A stretch of DNA of 6,609 bases from Candidatus Dojkabacteria bacterium (GTDB lineage: Bacteria > Patescibacteriota > Dojkabacteria > SC72): contig JAAZGF010000067.1 of NCBI GenBank assembly GCA_012511375.1, forward strand, positions 1 through 6,609, in the 5' to 3' direction. Position numbers and translations under genes: made by a program. Each line of letters opens with the position of its first letter. Within the stretch, counting starts at the first letter, position 1. This document shows positions 1 through 5,797 of the stretch, in pieces. The notes below the pieces were generated by a model. It saw only the letters and a list, made by a program, of their open reading frames with translations. It ran no database searches and had not been told where the DNA came from.

Positions 1-377
1 ATACCTAGAACTATATAGTAGAATATGATTGCAAAGAGAAGATTCATAAACACCCCTGCAAGCATAACCATTATTTGCAATCCCTTAGGTTTGTTATTTA
101 GATTATACTTACTCTTTTTTAAATCTATTTCCTCTCCTTCCTTACCAGGATCACCATCTCCTAAAATCTTCACAAAACCCCCTAGGGGTATAACCCTAAT
201 GGCATAAAGTGTCCCTTTGTACTCCCTTGAAAAAAGCTTGGGTCCAAAACCTAACGAAAATTCATACACTTTAGTTTTAATAGCCTTTGCAACCAAAAAA
301 TGACCTAACTCATGTATAAAGGTTAAAAATCCAATTATCAAAACAAAAAGAAATATATTTATTAAAACAGAAAACAT
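1..377 (-). CDS. rseP: RseP-family site-2 intramembrane zinc metalloprotease (M50), N-terminal part
   Basis: Partial gene: 125 codons are visible from the ATG at 375-377, and the gene runs off the left edge. The product should be a polytopic membrane protease that cuts transmembrane segments, for example of anti-sigma factors or leftover signal peptides. Residues 1-21 form a hydrophobic helix that leads directly into the zinc-binding HExxH motif (HELGH, residues 22-26), followed by the family-typical segments FSLGFGP (40-46) and IPLGGFVKILGD (63-74). A second hydrophobic helix starts near residue 102 and contains AGVFMN (107-112), which matches the family AGPxxN motif except that the proline is replaced by valine. 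The PDZ domain and the C-terminal motif with the third zinc ligand lie outside the window. The gene starts 16 bases after the frr stop, so co-transcription is likely; no clear Shine-Dalgarno precedes it. Seen: HExxH in a membrane helix. Inferred: the physiological substrate class. Confidence 0.88.
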   Translation of the reverse strand, partial: MFSVLINIFLFVLIIGFLTFIHELGHFLVAKAIKTKVYEFSLGFGPKLFSREYKGTLYAIRVIPLGGFVKILGDGDPGKEGEEIDLKKSKYNLNNKPKGLQIMVMLAGVFMNLLFAIIFYYIVLG

Positions 378-393
378 AAATTACTGGTAAAAC

Positions 394-939
394 TTAAATA
401 GTCATTAAATCTTTTTCCTTTACAACTCTTATGTTTTCTATTTCCTCATTAGCCTCTTTCACAATCTTCTCTATTTCTTCCCTCAACCTATCTGCACCAT
501 CCTCTGATAGCCCATCTTTTTGAGCTTGCTCTATCTCTTTCATATATTTCTGCCTTACCTGCCTAACTGCAACTCTCCCATCCTCTATTCGCTCCTTCAT
601 TATCTTAACATACTCCTTCCTTCTCTCTTCTGTTAAATCTGGTGTCTTAACTAAGACTCTATCTCCCTCTCTTATGGGAGTAAAACCTAAATTTGCACCC
701 TCTAGAGCATTTACTACATTATCCTGAATACTTTTATCCCAAGGTTGAATATTAATAGTTTTAACATCAACTGAGGTTATTGTTGCTAAATTTTTGAGAG
801 GAGAAGTTGTTTCGTAAGCACTTATTACTATTTCCTCTACTAATTCTGGTGTAGCCCTACCTGTCCTTATTTGAGAAAGATCCTCCCTAACATGGAGAAC
901 ACATTTGTCTATATCTTTTTTGATAAGCTCTATATTCAT
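394..939 (-). CDS. frr: Ribosome recycling factor (RRF)
   Basis: A cytosolic factor that, with EF-G, splits the post-termination ribosome so its subunits can be reused. The 181-residue product is close to the usual length of about 185. Family hallmarks are present in order: RTGRATPELVEEI (25-37) at the hinge from the first helix of domain I into domain II; PWDKSI (66-71) in the small beta domain II; DLTEERRKEYVK (101-112) returning to the helical bundle; RVAVRQVR (122-129); and a SEDGADR segment (145-151). The rest is a charged three-helix bundle. The gene lies 37 bases after tsf and 16 bases before rseP, consistent with one transcript. Normally pyrH sits between tsf and frr; it is absent here. 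The ATG at 939 has no recognisable Shine-Dalgarno. A TAGAAT hexamer lies 5 bases upstream of it, which could be chance in AT-rich DNA. No conserved motif appears broken. Confidence 0.96.
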   Translation of the reverse strand: MNIELIKKDIDKCVLHVREDLSQIRTGRATPELVEEIVISAYETTSPLKNLATITSVDVKTINIQPWDKSIQDNVVNALEGANLGFTPIREGDRVLVKTPDLTEERRKEYVKIMKERIEDGRVAVRQVRQKYMKEIEQAQKDGLSEDGADRLREEIEKIVKEANEEIENIRVVKEKDLMTI

Positions 940-976
940 AGCTTATTCTACATCAAAAACATTGCTCTTGGAAGAC

Positions 977-1684
977 CTATAATTCCCACACAAGGATTCT
1001 AGAAACAGTAATTGGCTCTCCCAATTTCTGAACCTCCTCCTCTATTAAATTGACCACTTTCTTCTTCTCGTCCTTGAACCATTTCTGCTCTAACAAACAT
1101 TTTTCTCCAAAGAAACTATTCAACTTTCCTTCTACTATCTTCTCCGCTATTTCTTTCGACTTTCCCTCGCTATCGGCTTCTTTCTTAAACACCTCTGTTA
1201 GCTCTTTTATCTTCTTCTCGGAGACATCTTCTTTGGAAACATACTCTGGCTTCATGGCTGCAACCTGAAGCGCTAATTCATGTGCTAATTTCTTAAAATT
1301 CTCGTTCTTGGCAGCAAAATCTGTCTTACAATTTAGCTCCACTAAAGCTACTAGTCTCTGCTCTTTACCATGAACATAGGCCTCTATTATTCCTTCCTTT
1401 TTCTCGCAAGGATTTATCTCTATAGGTTCATCCCATCCTCTTTCTCTAATCAACTCTACTGCCTTCTCAAAGTCCTTTCCTGCCTCCTCAAATGCAAGCT
1501 TAACCAATCCTATCTTTGCTCCTGTTAAGTTTCTTAGTCTGTTTATTGAATTGCTTCTCTTGTTAATATATTCTATAGCCTTCTCCATATCTCCATTAGA
1601 TTTCATTAAAGCCTCTTTGCAAAGAGCCATCCCTGCTGATGTCCTTGCTCTCAAAGTTTTTATGTTTTCTACTGTTACTTTCAT
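977..1684 (-). CDS. tsf: Elongation factor Ts with apparently duplicated UBA/TS-N domain
   Basis: The guanine-nucleotide exchange factor that regenerates EF-Tu-GTP in the cytosol. I chose the ATG at 1684 (235 residues) because it gives the family-typical opening; an in-frame GTG at 1696 would add four residues, and neither start has a clear Shine-Dalgarno. Residues about 7-44 are the canonical TS-N/UBA domain. Residues about 46-83 look like a second copy: an ungapped alignment gives about 15 identities in 38 positions. EF-Ts normally has one. The core follows with the EF-Tu contact motif as TDFA (121-124, usually TDFV). The C-terminal half is short, of the single-core type known from Thermus, with KIVEGKLNSFF (183-193) and CLLEQKWFKD (196-205). 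Spacing to rpsB is 17 bases, so translational coupling is likely. The family call is certain; the duplication is my reading of the sequence. Confidence 0.95.
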   Translation of the reverse strand: MKVTVENIKTLRARTSAGMALCKEALMKSNGDMEKAIEYINKRSNSINRLRNLTGAKIGLVKLAFEEAGKDFEKAVELIRERGWDEPIEINPCEKKEGIIEAYVHGKEQRLVALVELNCKTDFAAKNENFKKLAHELALQVAAMKPEYVSKEDVSEKKIKELTEVFKKEADSEGKSKEIAEKIVEGKLNSFFGEKCLLEQKWFKDEKKKVVNLIEEEVQKLGEPITVSRILVWEL

Positions 1685-1701
1685 TTTATTTGACACAAAA
1701 T

Positions 1702-2832
1702 TTATTTAATAGCATTTTCTATCTCCTCAATAGCCTTAGGCCCAATCCCCTTTATTGTTTCAAGCTTCTCTTTGGATATTTTCTTTAAATCCTTTACTGT
1801 TTTCACTTTAGCATCCTTTAATGCATTAATTGTTCTTGTAGAAAAACCTAAATCCTCTATACCCTTAGCATCTTCTATTACCTTCTCCGCCTCTATAATA
1901 TCCTTCTCAATATCTTTTTCTTTTTTAACAACTCTTACAACAGAAATATTTACTGCCTCTTCCACTTTCCCTTCTCTTAAAGCTTTCATTCTTACTCTAT
2001 CTTCCTCCTCCATCTTTTCTCTTCTTGCTTTCTCTTCTTCATAATCTCTTCTTAATTTTTCTAACTTAGCTTCGTGATCTCTTCTAAGAGAGATTAAAGA
2101 GAGAGATTTTTTAGACTTAGCTACAACATCTCCAAAAAGCTTTGTAAAGAGAGATATACTCTTTATGGAATCATCATTTGCTGGTATTGGATAGTCAATA
2201 ATATCTGGATTACAGTTGGTATCTATTAGAGCTATTATTGGGACTCCCACTGCTCTAGCTTCTTTAATAGCATTCTTCTCTACCTGGCTATCTATTACAA
2301 TTATTACTTCTGGTAATTTATCCATAAATTTAATACCTTCATAGATTTTGTTCAATCTTTCAACCTCTGCCTGTATTAAAAGTTTTTCCTTCTTTACTAA
2401 ATCATCTAACCCTCCAGCTAATTGCTCTTCCATTTTCAACAGACCTAAAACAGCTTTCTTTACCCCTTCAAAATTCGTAAAAAGACCTCCCATCCATCTT
2501 TTATTTATGTAAAACATTCCACTTTCCTCTGCCACCTTTGTTATCAATGATGCAGCTTGTCCTTTCGTCCCTACTATCAAAATATTCCCTCTTTCAGAAG
2601 AATCTGACAGTACTCCTAAAGCATCTTCCAAAAGCTCTCTTGTTTTTACCAAATCAATTATATGAGTACCATTTCTAACATCATATATATATTTCTCCAT
2701 ACGTGGATTCCATGCACTCTTTTTGTGCCCAAAATGGGATCCTGCTTTTAAGAAATCTATTAGTTCTGGAATTTGAAAACTTTTCTTTTTAGTCTCTGTT
2801 TTCTTTGAGACTTCTTTTTTGACTTCTGTCAT
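1702..2832 (-). CDS. rpsB: Ribosomal protein S2 (uS2) with coiled-coil extension and RNAP alpha-CTD-like C-terminal domain
   Basis: A small-subunit ribosomal protein on the back of the 30S head/body; in other bacteria it is needed to bind S1. I place the start at the ATG at 2832 (376 residues) because a strong Shine-Dalgarno lies 7 bases upstream. The upstream in-frame ATG at 2871 lies inside a predicted hairpin and has no Shine-Dalgarno. The S2 core spans about residues 20-240: AGSHFGHKKSAWNPRM (30-45), GTKGQAA (88-94), RWMGGLFTNF (112-121), LPEVIIVID (173-181), and the PIIALIDTNCNPDIIDYPIP region (198-217). E. coli S2 is 241 residues, so about 135 are extra. Residues about 247-287 are highly charged and probably a coiled coil. 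Residues 324-376 resemble the helix-hairpin-helix C-terminal domain of RNA polymerase alpha. The gene has its own strong promoter and structured leader, and heads the tsf-frr-rseP block. Confidence 0.96.
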   Translation of the reverse strand: MTEVKKEVSKKTETKKKSFQIPELIDFLKAGSHFGHKKSAWNPRMEKYIYDVRNGTHIIDLVKTRELLEDALGVLSDSSERGNILIVGTKGQAASLITKVAEESGMFYINKRWMGGLFTNFEGVKKAVLGLLKMEEQLAGGLDDLVKKEKLLIQAEVERLNKIYEGIKFMDKLPEVIIVIDSQVEKNAIKEARAVGVPIIALIDTNCNPDIIDYPIPANDDSIKSISLFTKLFGDVVAKSKKSLSLISLRRDHEAKLEKLRRDYEEEKARREKMEEEDRVRMKALREGKVEEAVNISVVRVVKKEKDIEKDIIEAEKVIEDAKGIEDLGFSTRTINALKDAKVKTVKDLKKISKEKLETIKGIGPKAIEEIENAIK

Positions 2833-2839
2833 TGTATTT

Positions 2840-2847
2840 TCCTTCCT
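2840..2847 (-). promoter_or_regulatory. Strong Shine-Dalgarno that sets the rpsB start
   Basis: On the minus strand this reads AGGAAGGA, followed by 7 bases (AAATACA) and the ATG at 2832. It is the best ribosome-binding site in the window and is the reason for preferring this start over the in-frame ATG at 2871. Confidence 0.85.
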
Positions 2848-2854
2848 TTTATTA

Positions 2855-2894
2855 ATATCTTTGTTGGACATAGTCCAGGAACGTACAAAGATAT
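2855..2894 (-). promoter_or_regulatory. Nested stem-loop in the rpsB leader, candidate ribosomal-protein autoregulatory element
   Basis: In the minus-strand transcript, ATATCTTTGT (2885-2894) is perfectly complementary to ACAAAGATAT (2855-2864), giving a 10-bp stem. Inside it, TGGAC-TAT-GTCCA (2865-2877) forms a 5-bp hairpin stacked directly on the 3' strand of the outer stem, leaving a 7-base bulge (ACGTTCC, 2878-2884) on the 5' side only. The structure ends 7 bases before the Shine-Dalgarno and lies wholly inside the predicted 5' leader. rpsB leaders of other bacteria are known to be bound by S2 for feedback control, so an equivalent role is plausible here. There is no U-tract after it, so it is not an intrinsic terminator. 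Pairing is seen; function is inferred. Confidence 0.5.
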
Positions 2895-2918
2895 ATGAGA
2901 TTAATATTAAACAGCTGG

Positions 2919-2947
2919 ATTATACATGTTTGTATTTGCTTTGACAA
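2919..2947 (-). promoter_or_regulatory. Sigma-70-type promoter for rpsB (and probably tsf-frr-rseP)
   Basis: The minus strand has TTGTCA at 2942-2947 (one mismatch to the -35 consensus TTGACA), a 17-base spacer, and a perfect -10 TATAAT at 2919-2924. The predicted transcription start is near 2912, giving a leader of about 80 bases before the ATG at 2832. The promoter starts just after the radC stop codon, so it separates the translation block from the upstream DNA-processing genes. Confidence 0.8.
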
Positions 2948-2950
2948 CTT

Positions 2951-3592
2951 TTAGTCTGAAAGCGAAATACTTTTCCATTCATTCTTACCTATAACAATAT
3001 GATCTAAAAGATTGAGGCCTACTAACTCTAATCCTTCTTTTATTCTATTTGTTATAGCTACATCTTCTCTACTAGGTGTTGGATCTCCTGAAGGGTGGTT
3101 ATGTGCCATAATGACACTACTTGCATTTAATTCTAATGCTGGAATTATTATATCCCTAGGTAATACACTTACTCCATCTAAACTCCCTATACATATCACT
3201 CTTTTTTCTAAAACCTCAAATCTAGAATTAAGGAACAGAGAGATGATATGTTCCTGCTTTTTCTTCGATATACCCTTAAGAAGCTCATATGCTTCTGCAG
3301 AATTTCTCACTAAAATTTTCTCCTTGTCATTTAAACCGTAAAGTCTCCTACCCAATTCTATCCCACACAGTATCCTCATCGCTGTAATATCTCCAACCCC
3401 CTCTATTTTTGTAATATCCTCTATCTTTAACTCTTCGTTACTCTTAATGGTATTTCTAATGCAATTAATAACCTCTCTAGAAACAGTAAGGAAATCTTTA
3501 CCTTTTACCCCACTACCTACCAAGATAGCAACTAAATCCATATCCGTAAGGTTATCTACTCCTTTCTTAAGGTATTTCTCTCTTGGAAGCAT
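2951..3592 (-). CDS. radC: RadC family protein (JAB1/MPN-type metalloprotease fold)
   Basis: A member of the RadC/YsxA family; historically linked to DNA repair, but its biochemical role is still unsettled. The product has 213 residues, against about 224 in E. coli, so it is full length. The N-terminus has the family's PREKYLKKG (3-11), then an LTDMDLVAILVGSG stretch (15-28) and a helix-hairpin-helix segment around IEGVGDITAMRI (63-74). The C-terminal JAB1/MPN domain (about 92-211) carries the complete JAMM metal site: H164, H166, S174 and D177 in HNHPSGDPTPSRED, followed by LLDHIVIG (195-202). Both the DNA-binding-like and metal-binding parts look intact. The start is supported by AGGA six bases upstream. 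The gene lies 33 bases after topA and 79 bases before the ATG at 2871. In many Firmicutes radC neighbours mreB instead, so this position is uncommon. Confidence 0.94.
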   Translation of the reverse strand: MLPREKYLKKGVDNLTDMDLVAILVGSGVKGKDFLTVSREVINCIRNTIKSNEELKIEDITKIEGVGDITAMRILCGIELGRRLYGLNDKEKILVRNSAEAYELLKGISKKKQEHIISLFLNSRFEVLEKRVICIGSLDGVSVLPRDIIIPALELNASSVIMAHNHPSGDPTPSREDVAITNRIKEGLELVGLNLLDHIVIGKNEWKSISLSD

Positions 3593-3594
3593 AC

Positions 3595-3612
3595 ACTATC
3601 CTAACAGATAGT
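3595..3612 (-). promoter_or_regulatory. Small hairpin overlapping the radC Shine-Dalgarno
   Basis: In the transcript ACTATC (3607-3612) pairs with GATAGT (3595-3600) around a 6-base loop. The Shine-Dalgarno AGGA (3599-3602) sits half in the loop and half in the 3' arm, six bases before the ATG at 3592. Folding could mildly lower radC translation when uncoupled from topA. There is no T-run, so it is not a terminator. A 6-bp stem in AT-rich DNA may be chance. Confidence 0.3.
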
Positions 3613-3625
3613 TATTAAATCTATA

Positions 3626-5755
3626 TTAAAACTCTTCTTTCTCTTTCTTAGCTTTAACTTTCTTAATATATTTACAATTAGGATAGTTACTACATCCTGT
3701 GAAAAATTTCCCCCACCTTCCTTTTCTTTCTACTAAATGATGCCCACATTCAGGACACTTCTCATTCAAAAGCAAAGGAACTACTCCTTTACACTTAGGA
3801 TATGTCTCACATGCCCAGAATTTGCCATATTTACCTCTTTTTAGTACTAATTTACTGCCACACTCTGGACATTTTTCAGGTTTAAAGTACTTTTCATAAT
3901 CTAAACTTTCTTCCTCCCCTTCCAATTCCTTCATTCCCTTACACTCTGGAAACTTTGAACAGCTCAAGAATTTTCCATACCTACCTATCCTTACTACCAT
4001 CTCGCCTTTACACTCAGGACACTTCTCATCTGATTTTCCTAATATTACAACATCCTCTTTATTTACATCTTTATCTGCTTTCTTGATATTCTTCATCATA
4101 TCTTTGTACTCTTCATCTATTACAGGAACATATTTCTTTTTCCCTAAAGCTATATCATCTAACTCATCCTCTACTTTAGCTGTATACTCATAATCTACTA
4201 ATCTCTTAAAGTTATCTCTCAAAAAGTTCGTCACCACTCTTCCTACATCTGTTGGAAACATACTTCTTCCCTCCATTTCAATATATCCTCGACTCTGTAT
4301 CGTAGAAATAATGGTGGCATATGTGGAGGGTCTTCCAATTCCTAACGCTTCTAATTTCTTAATCAAGGAGGCTTCTGTATATCTAGCAGGCGGTTGTGTA
4401 AATTTCTGATCATTGACAAACTCAACCTTCTCTAACTCATCACCTTTCTTAATTTTATCAATTTCTTGTAAGTCATCATCCTGCTTACCCATTCCTAGAA
4501 CTTTTCTAAACCCTTCAAAAAGCGTCTTCTCTCCTCCCATAGTAAAAATATACTCTGGTTTCTTTGGTTCTTTAGGTTGCAAGGTTACCTTCAATGCCTC
4601 TACTCTCTTCTCGCTCATCTGGCTAGATACCGCCCTTTTCCATATTAGCTCATAAAGATTAGCTGCTGCTTTTCCTTGCTCCTTCTCAATTTGAGAAATA
4701 TCTAGACTAAAATCTGTAGGCCTTATAGCTTCATGGGCCTCCTGCGCATTCTTAGACCTATTCTTGTAGTAATTAGGCTTTTCAGAAATATACTCTTTTC
4801 CATATTTACTCTCTACTAGCTTACGGATATCGTTTATAGATTTCTTACTTAGAAATACTGAGTCCGTTCTCATATATGTAATGTATCCTGATTGATACAA
4901 TACCTGTGCTATACCCATAGTTCTTTTAGATGTAAATCCTAAAATGCTATTTGCACTTTGTTGCATTGTTGATGTTGTCAAAGGTGGATATGCATGCTTC
5001 TTAACTTCTTTCCTTGCAATATCTTTAACTAAAAATTTACTGCTTCCTATTTCCTTTTCTAAAAGATCAACCTCTTCTTTATTCTTAGGCACATATTTCT
5101 TCCCATCCTTTGTAGCTAATTTTGCAATTAATATACTTTCTGTAGCATCTTTAAGCTTTACAGATACTTCCCAGTACTCTTCTTCCTTAAAGACATCTCT
5201 CTCCTCTTCTTTTTCTACAACCAATCTAAGGGCAACTGACTGTACCCTTCCCGCAGAAAGTCCATACCATATCTTTTTCCATATCAACTCGGAAAGCTTG
5301 TAGCCTACTAACCTATCCAAAACCCTTCTTGCTTTCTGTGCTTCTACTAGATTCTCATTTACATCTCCAGGATTTTTAATTGCTTCTTTAATAGCATCCT
5401 CTGTTATCTCATGGAAAGTAACTCTTTTTGGAGATTTTAGTTTTGCTACATTACTTAAATGCCAAGCTATAGCTTCTCCTTCTCTATCTGGATCCATCGC
5501 TAAATACACCTTTCCACCCTTGGGAACGGCTTTACTTATCTCTTTAATAATTTTACCTTTTCCATAAATAGTTTCAAATTCAGGCTCGTAATTGTTATCT
5601 ACATCAACTCCAAGCTTACTCTTAGGTAAATCTATTACATGACCTACAGTAGCCATTACTTTAAAATCCCCTCCTAGGTACTTATTTATAGTCTTGGCCT
5701 TGGATGGAGATTCAACTACAACTAAATTTTTGTATTTTAGTTCACTCTTTGCCAT
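3626..5755 (-). CDS. topA: DNA topoisomerase I (type IA) with three C-terminal zinc ribbons
   Basis: Relaxes negative supercoils by passing one strand through a transient nick, working behind RNA polymerase and replication forks. I prefer the ATG at 5755 (709 residues, starting MAKSEL); an in-frame ATG at 5770 would add five residues. The TOPRIM domain has E15 in VVVESPSKAKTI and the acidic triad in DPDREGEAIAWH (D88, D90, E92). The catalytic tyrosine is Y294 in YITYMRTDS, and SAGRVQSVALRLV (167-179) and AQEAHEAIRPTD (337-348) are typical of the family. Three four-cysteine ribbons follow: C579/582/599/605, C629/632/649/655 and C667/670/688/694. The last has one extra residue between its second and third cysteines. 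The end is lysine-rich. The gene starts 42 bases after dprA, the classic dprA-topA pair. No Shine-Dalgarno is evident. All catalytic residues are present. Confidence 0.97.
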   Translation of the reverse strand: MAKSELKYKNLVVVESPSKAKTINKYLGGDFKVMATVGHVIDLPKSKLGVDVDNNYEPEFETIYGKGKIIKEISKAVPKGGKVYLAMDPDREGEAIAWHLSNVAKLKSPKRVTFHEITEDAIKEAIKNPGDVNENLVEAQKARRVLDRLVGYKLSELIWKKIWYGLSAGRVQSVALRLVVEKEEERDVFKEEEYWEVSVKLKDATESILIAKLATKDGKKYVPKNKEEVDLLEKEIGSSKFLVKDIARKEVKKHAYPPLTTSTMQQSANSILGFTSKRTMGIAQVLYQSGYITYMRTDSVFLSKKSINDIRKLVESKYGKEYISEKPNYYKNRSKNAQEAHEAIRPTDFSLDISQIEKEQGKAAANLYELIWKRAVSSQMSEKRVEALKVTLQPKEPKKPEYIFTMGGEKTLFEGFRKVLGMGKQDDDLQEIDKIKKGDELEKVEFVNDQKFTQPPARYTEASLIKKLEALGIGRPSTYATIISTIQSRGYIEMEGRSMFPTDVGRVVTNFLRDNFKRLVDYEYTAKVEDELDDIALGKKKYVPVIDEEYKDMMKNIKKADKDVNKEDVVILGKSDEKCPECKGEMVVRIGRYGKFLSCSKFPECKGMKELEGEEESLDYEKYFKPEKCPECGSKLVLKRGKYGKFWACETYPKCKGVVPLLLNEKCPECGHHLVERKGRWGKFFTGCSNYPNCKYIKKVKAKKEKEEF

Positions 5756-5761
5756 GCCATT

Positions 5762-5791
5762 AAAATACATTAGATTATGTCAGAATGTCAA
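5762..5791 (-). promoter_or_regulatory. Candidate weak promoter upstream of topA
   Basis: The minus strand has a perfect TTGACA at 5786-5791, an 18-base spacer and TATTTT (5762-5767, four of six to TATAAT). It falls in the dprA-topA gap. A start about 7 bases downstream would fall at or very near the ATG at 5755, which would make a leaderless message from that ATG. The -10 match is poor for an AT-rich region, so this is tentative. Confidence 0.3.
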
Positions 5792-5797
5792 ATATGT

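Noticed and set aside
25..207. Plus-strand frame at the left edge
   Set aside because: It is antisense to the rseP fragment, whose minus-strand frame has the HExxH motif and membrane helices.
1050..2044. Plus-strand frames opposite tsf and rpsB
   Set aside because: They are rich in Ser, Phe and Leu, as expected from reading the complement of Lys/Glu-rich coding sequence; no start signals or motifs.
3595..3612. Hairpin between topA and radC as an intrinsic terminator
   Set aside because: The stem is short and AT-rich, and no T-run follows in the transcript direction; it overlaps the radC Shine-Dalgarno instead.
3674..4020. Repeated CPEC...GKF...C motifs as a DNA repeat array
   Set aside because: They are the three zinc ribbons of topoisomerase I, a normal protein-level repeat in the family.
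4413..5303. Plus-strand frames opposite topA
   Set aside because: Shadows of a well-conserved topoisomerase gene with no independent evidence.
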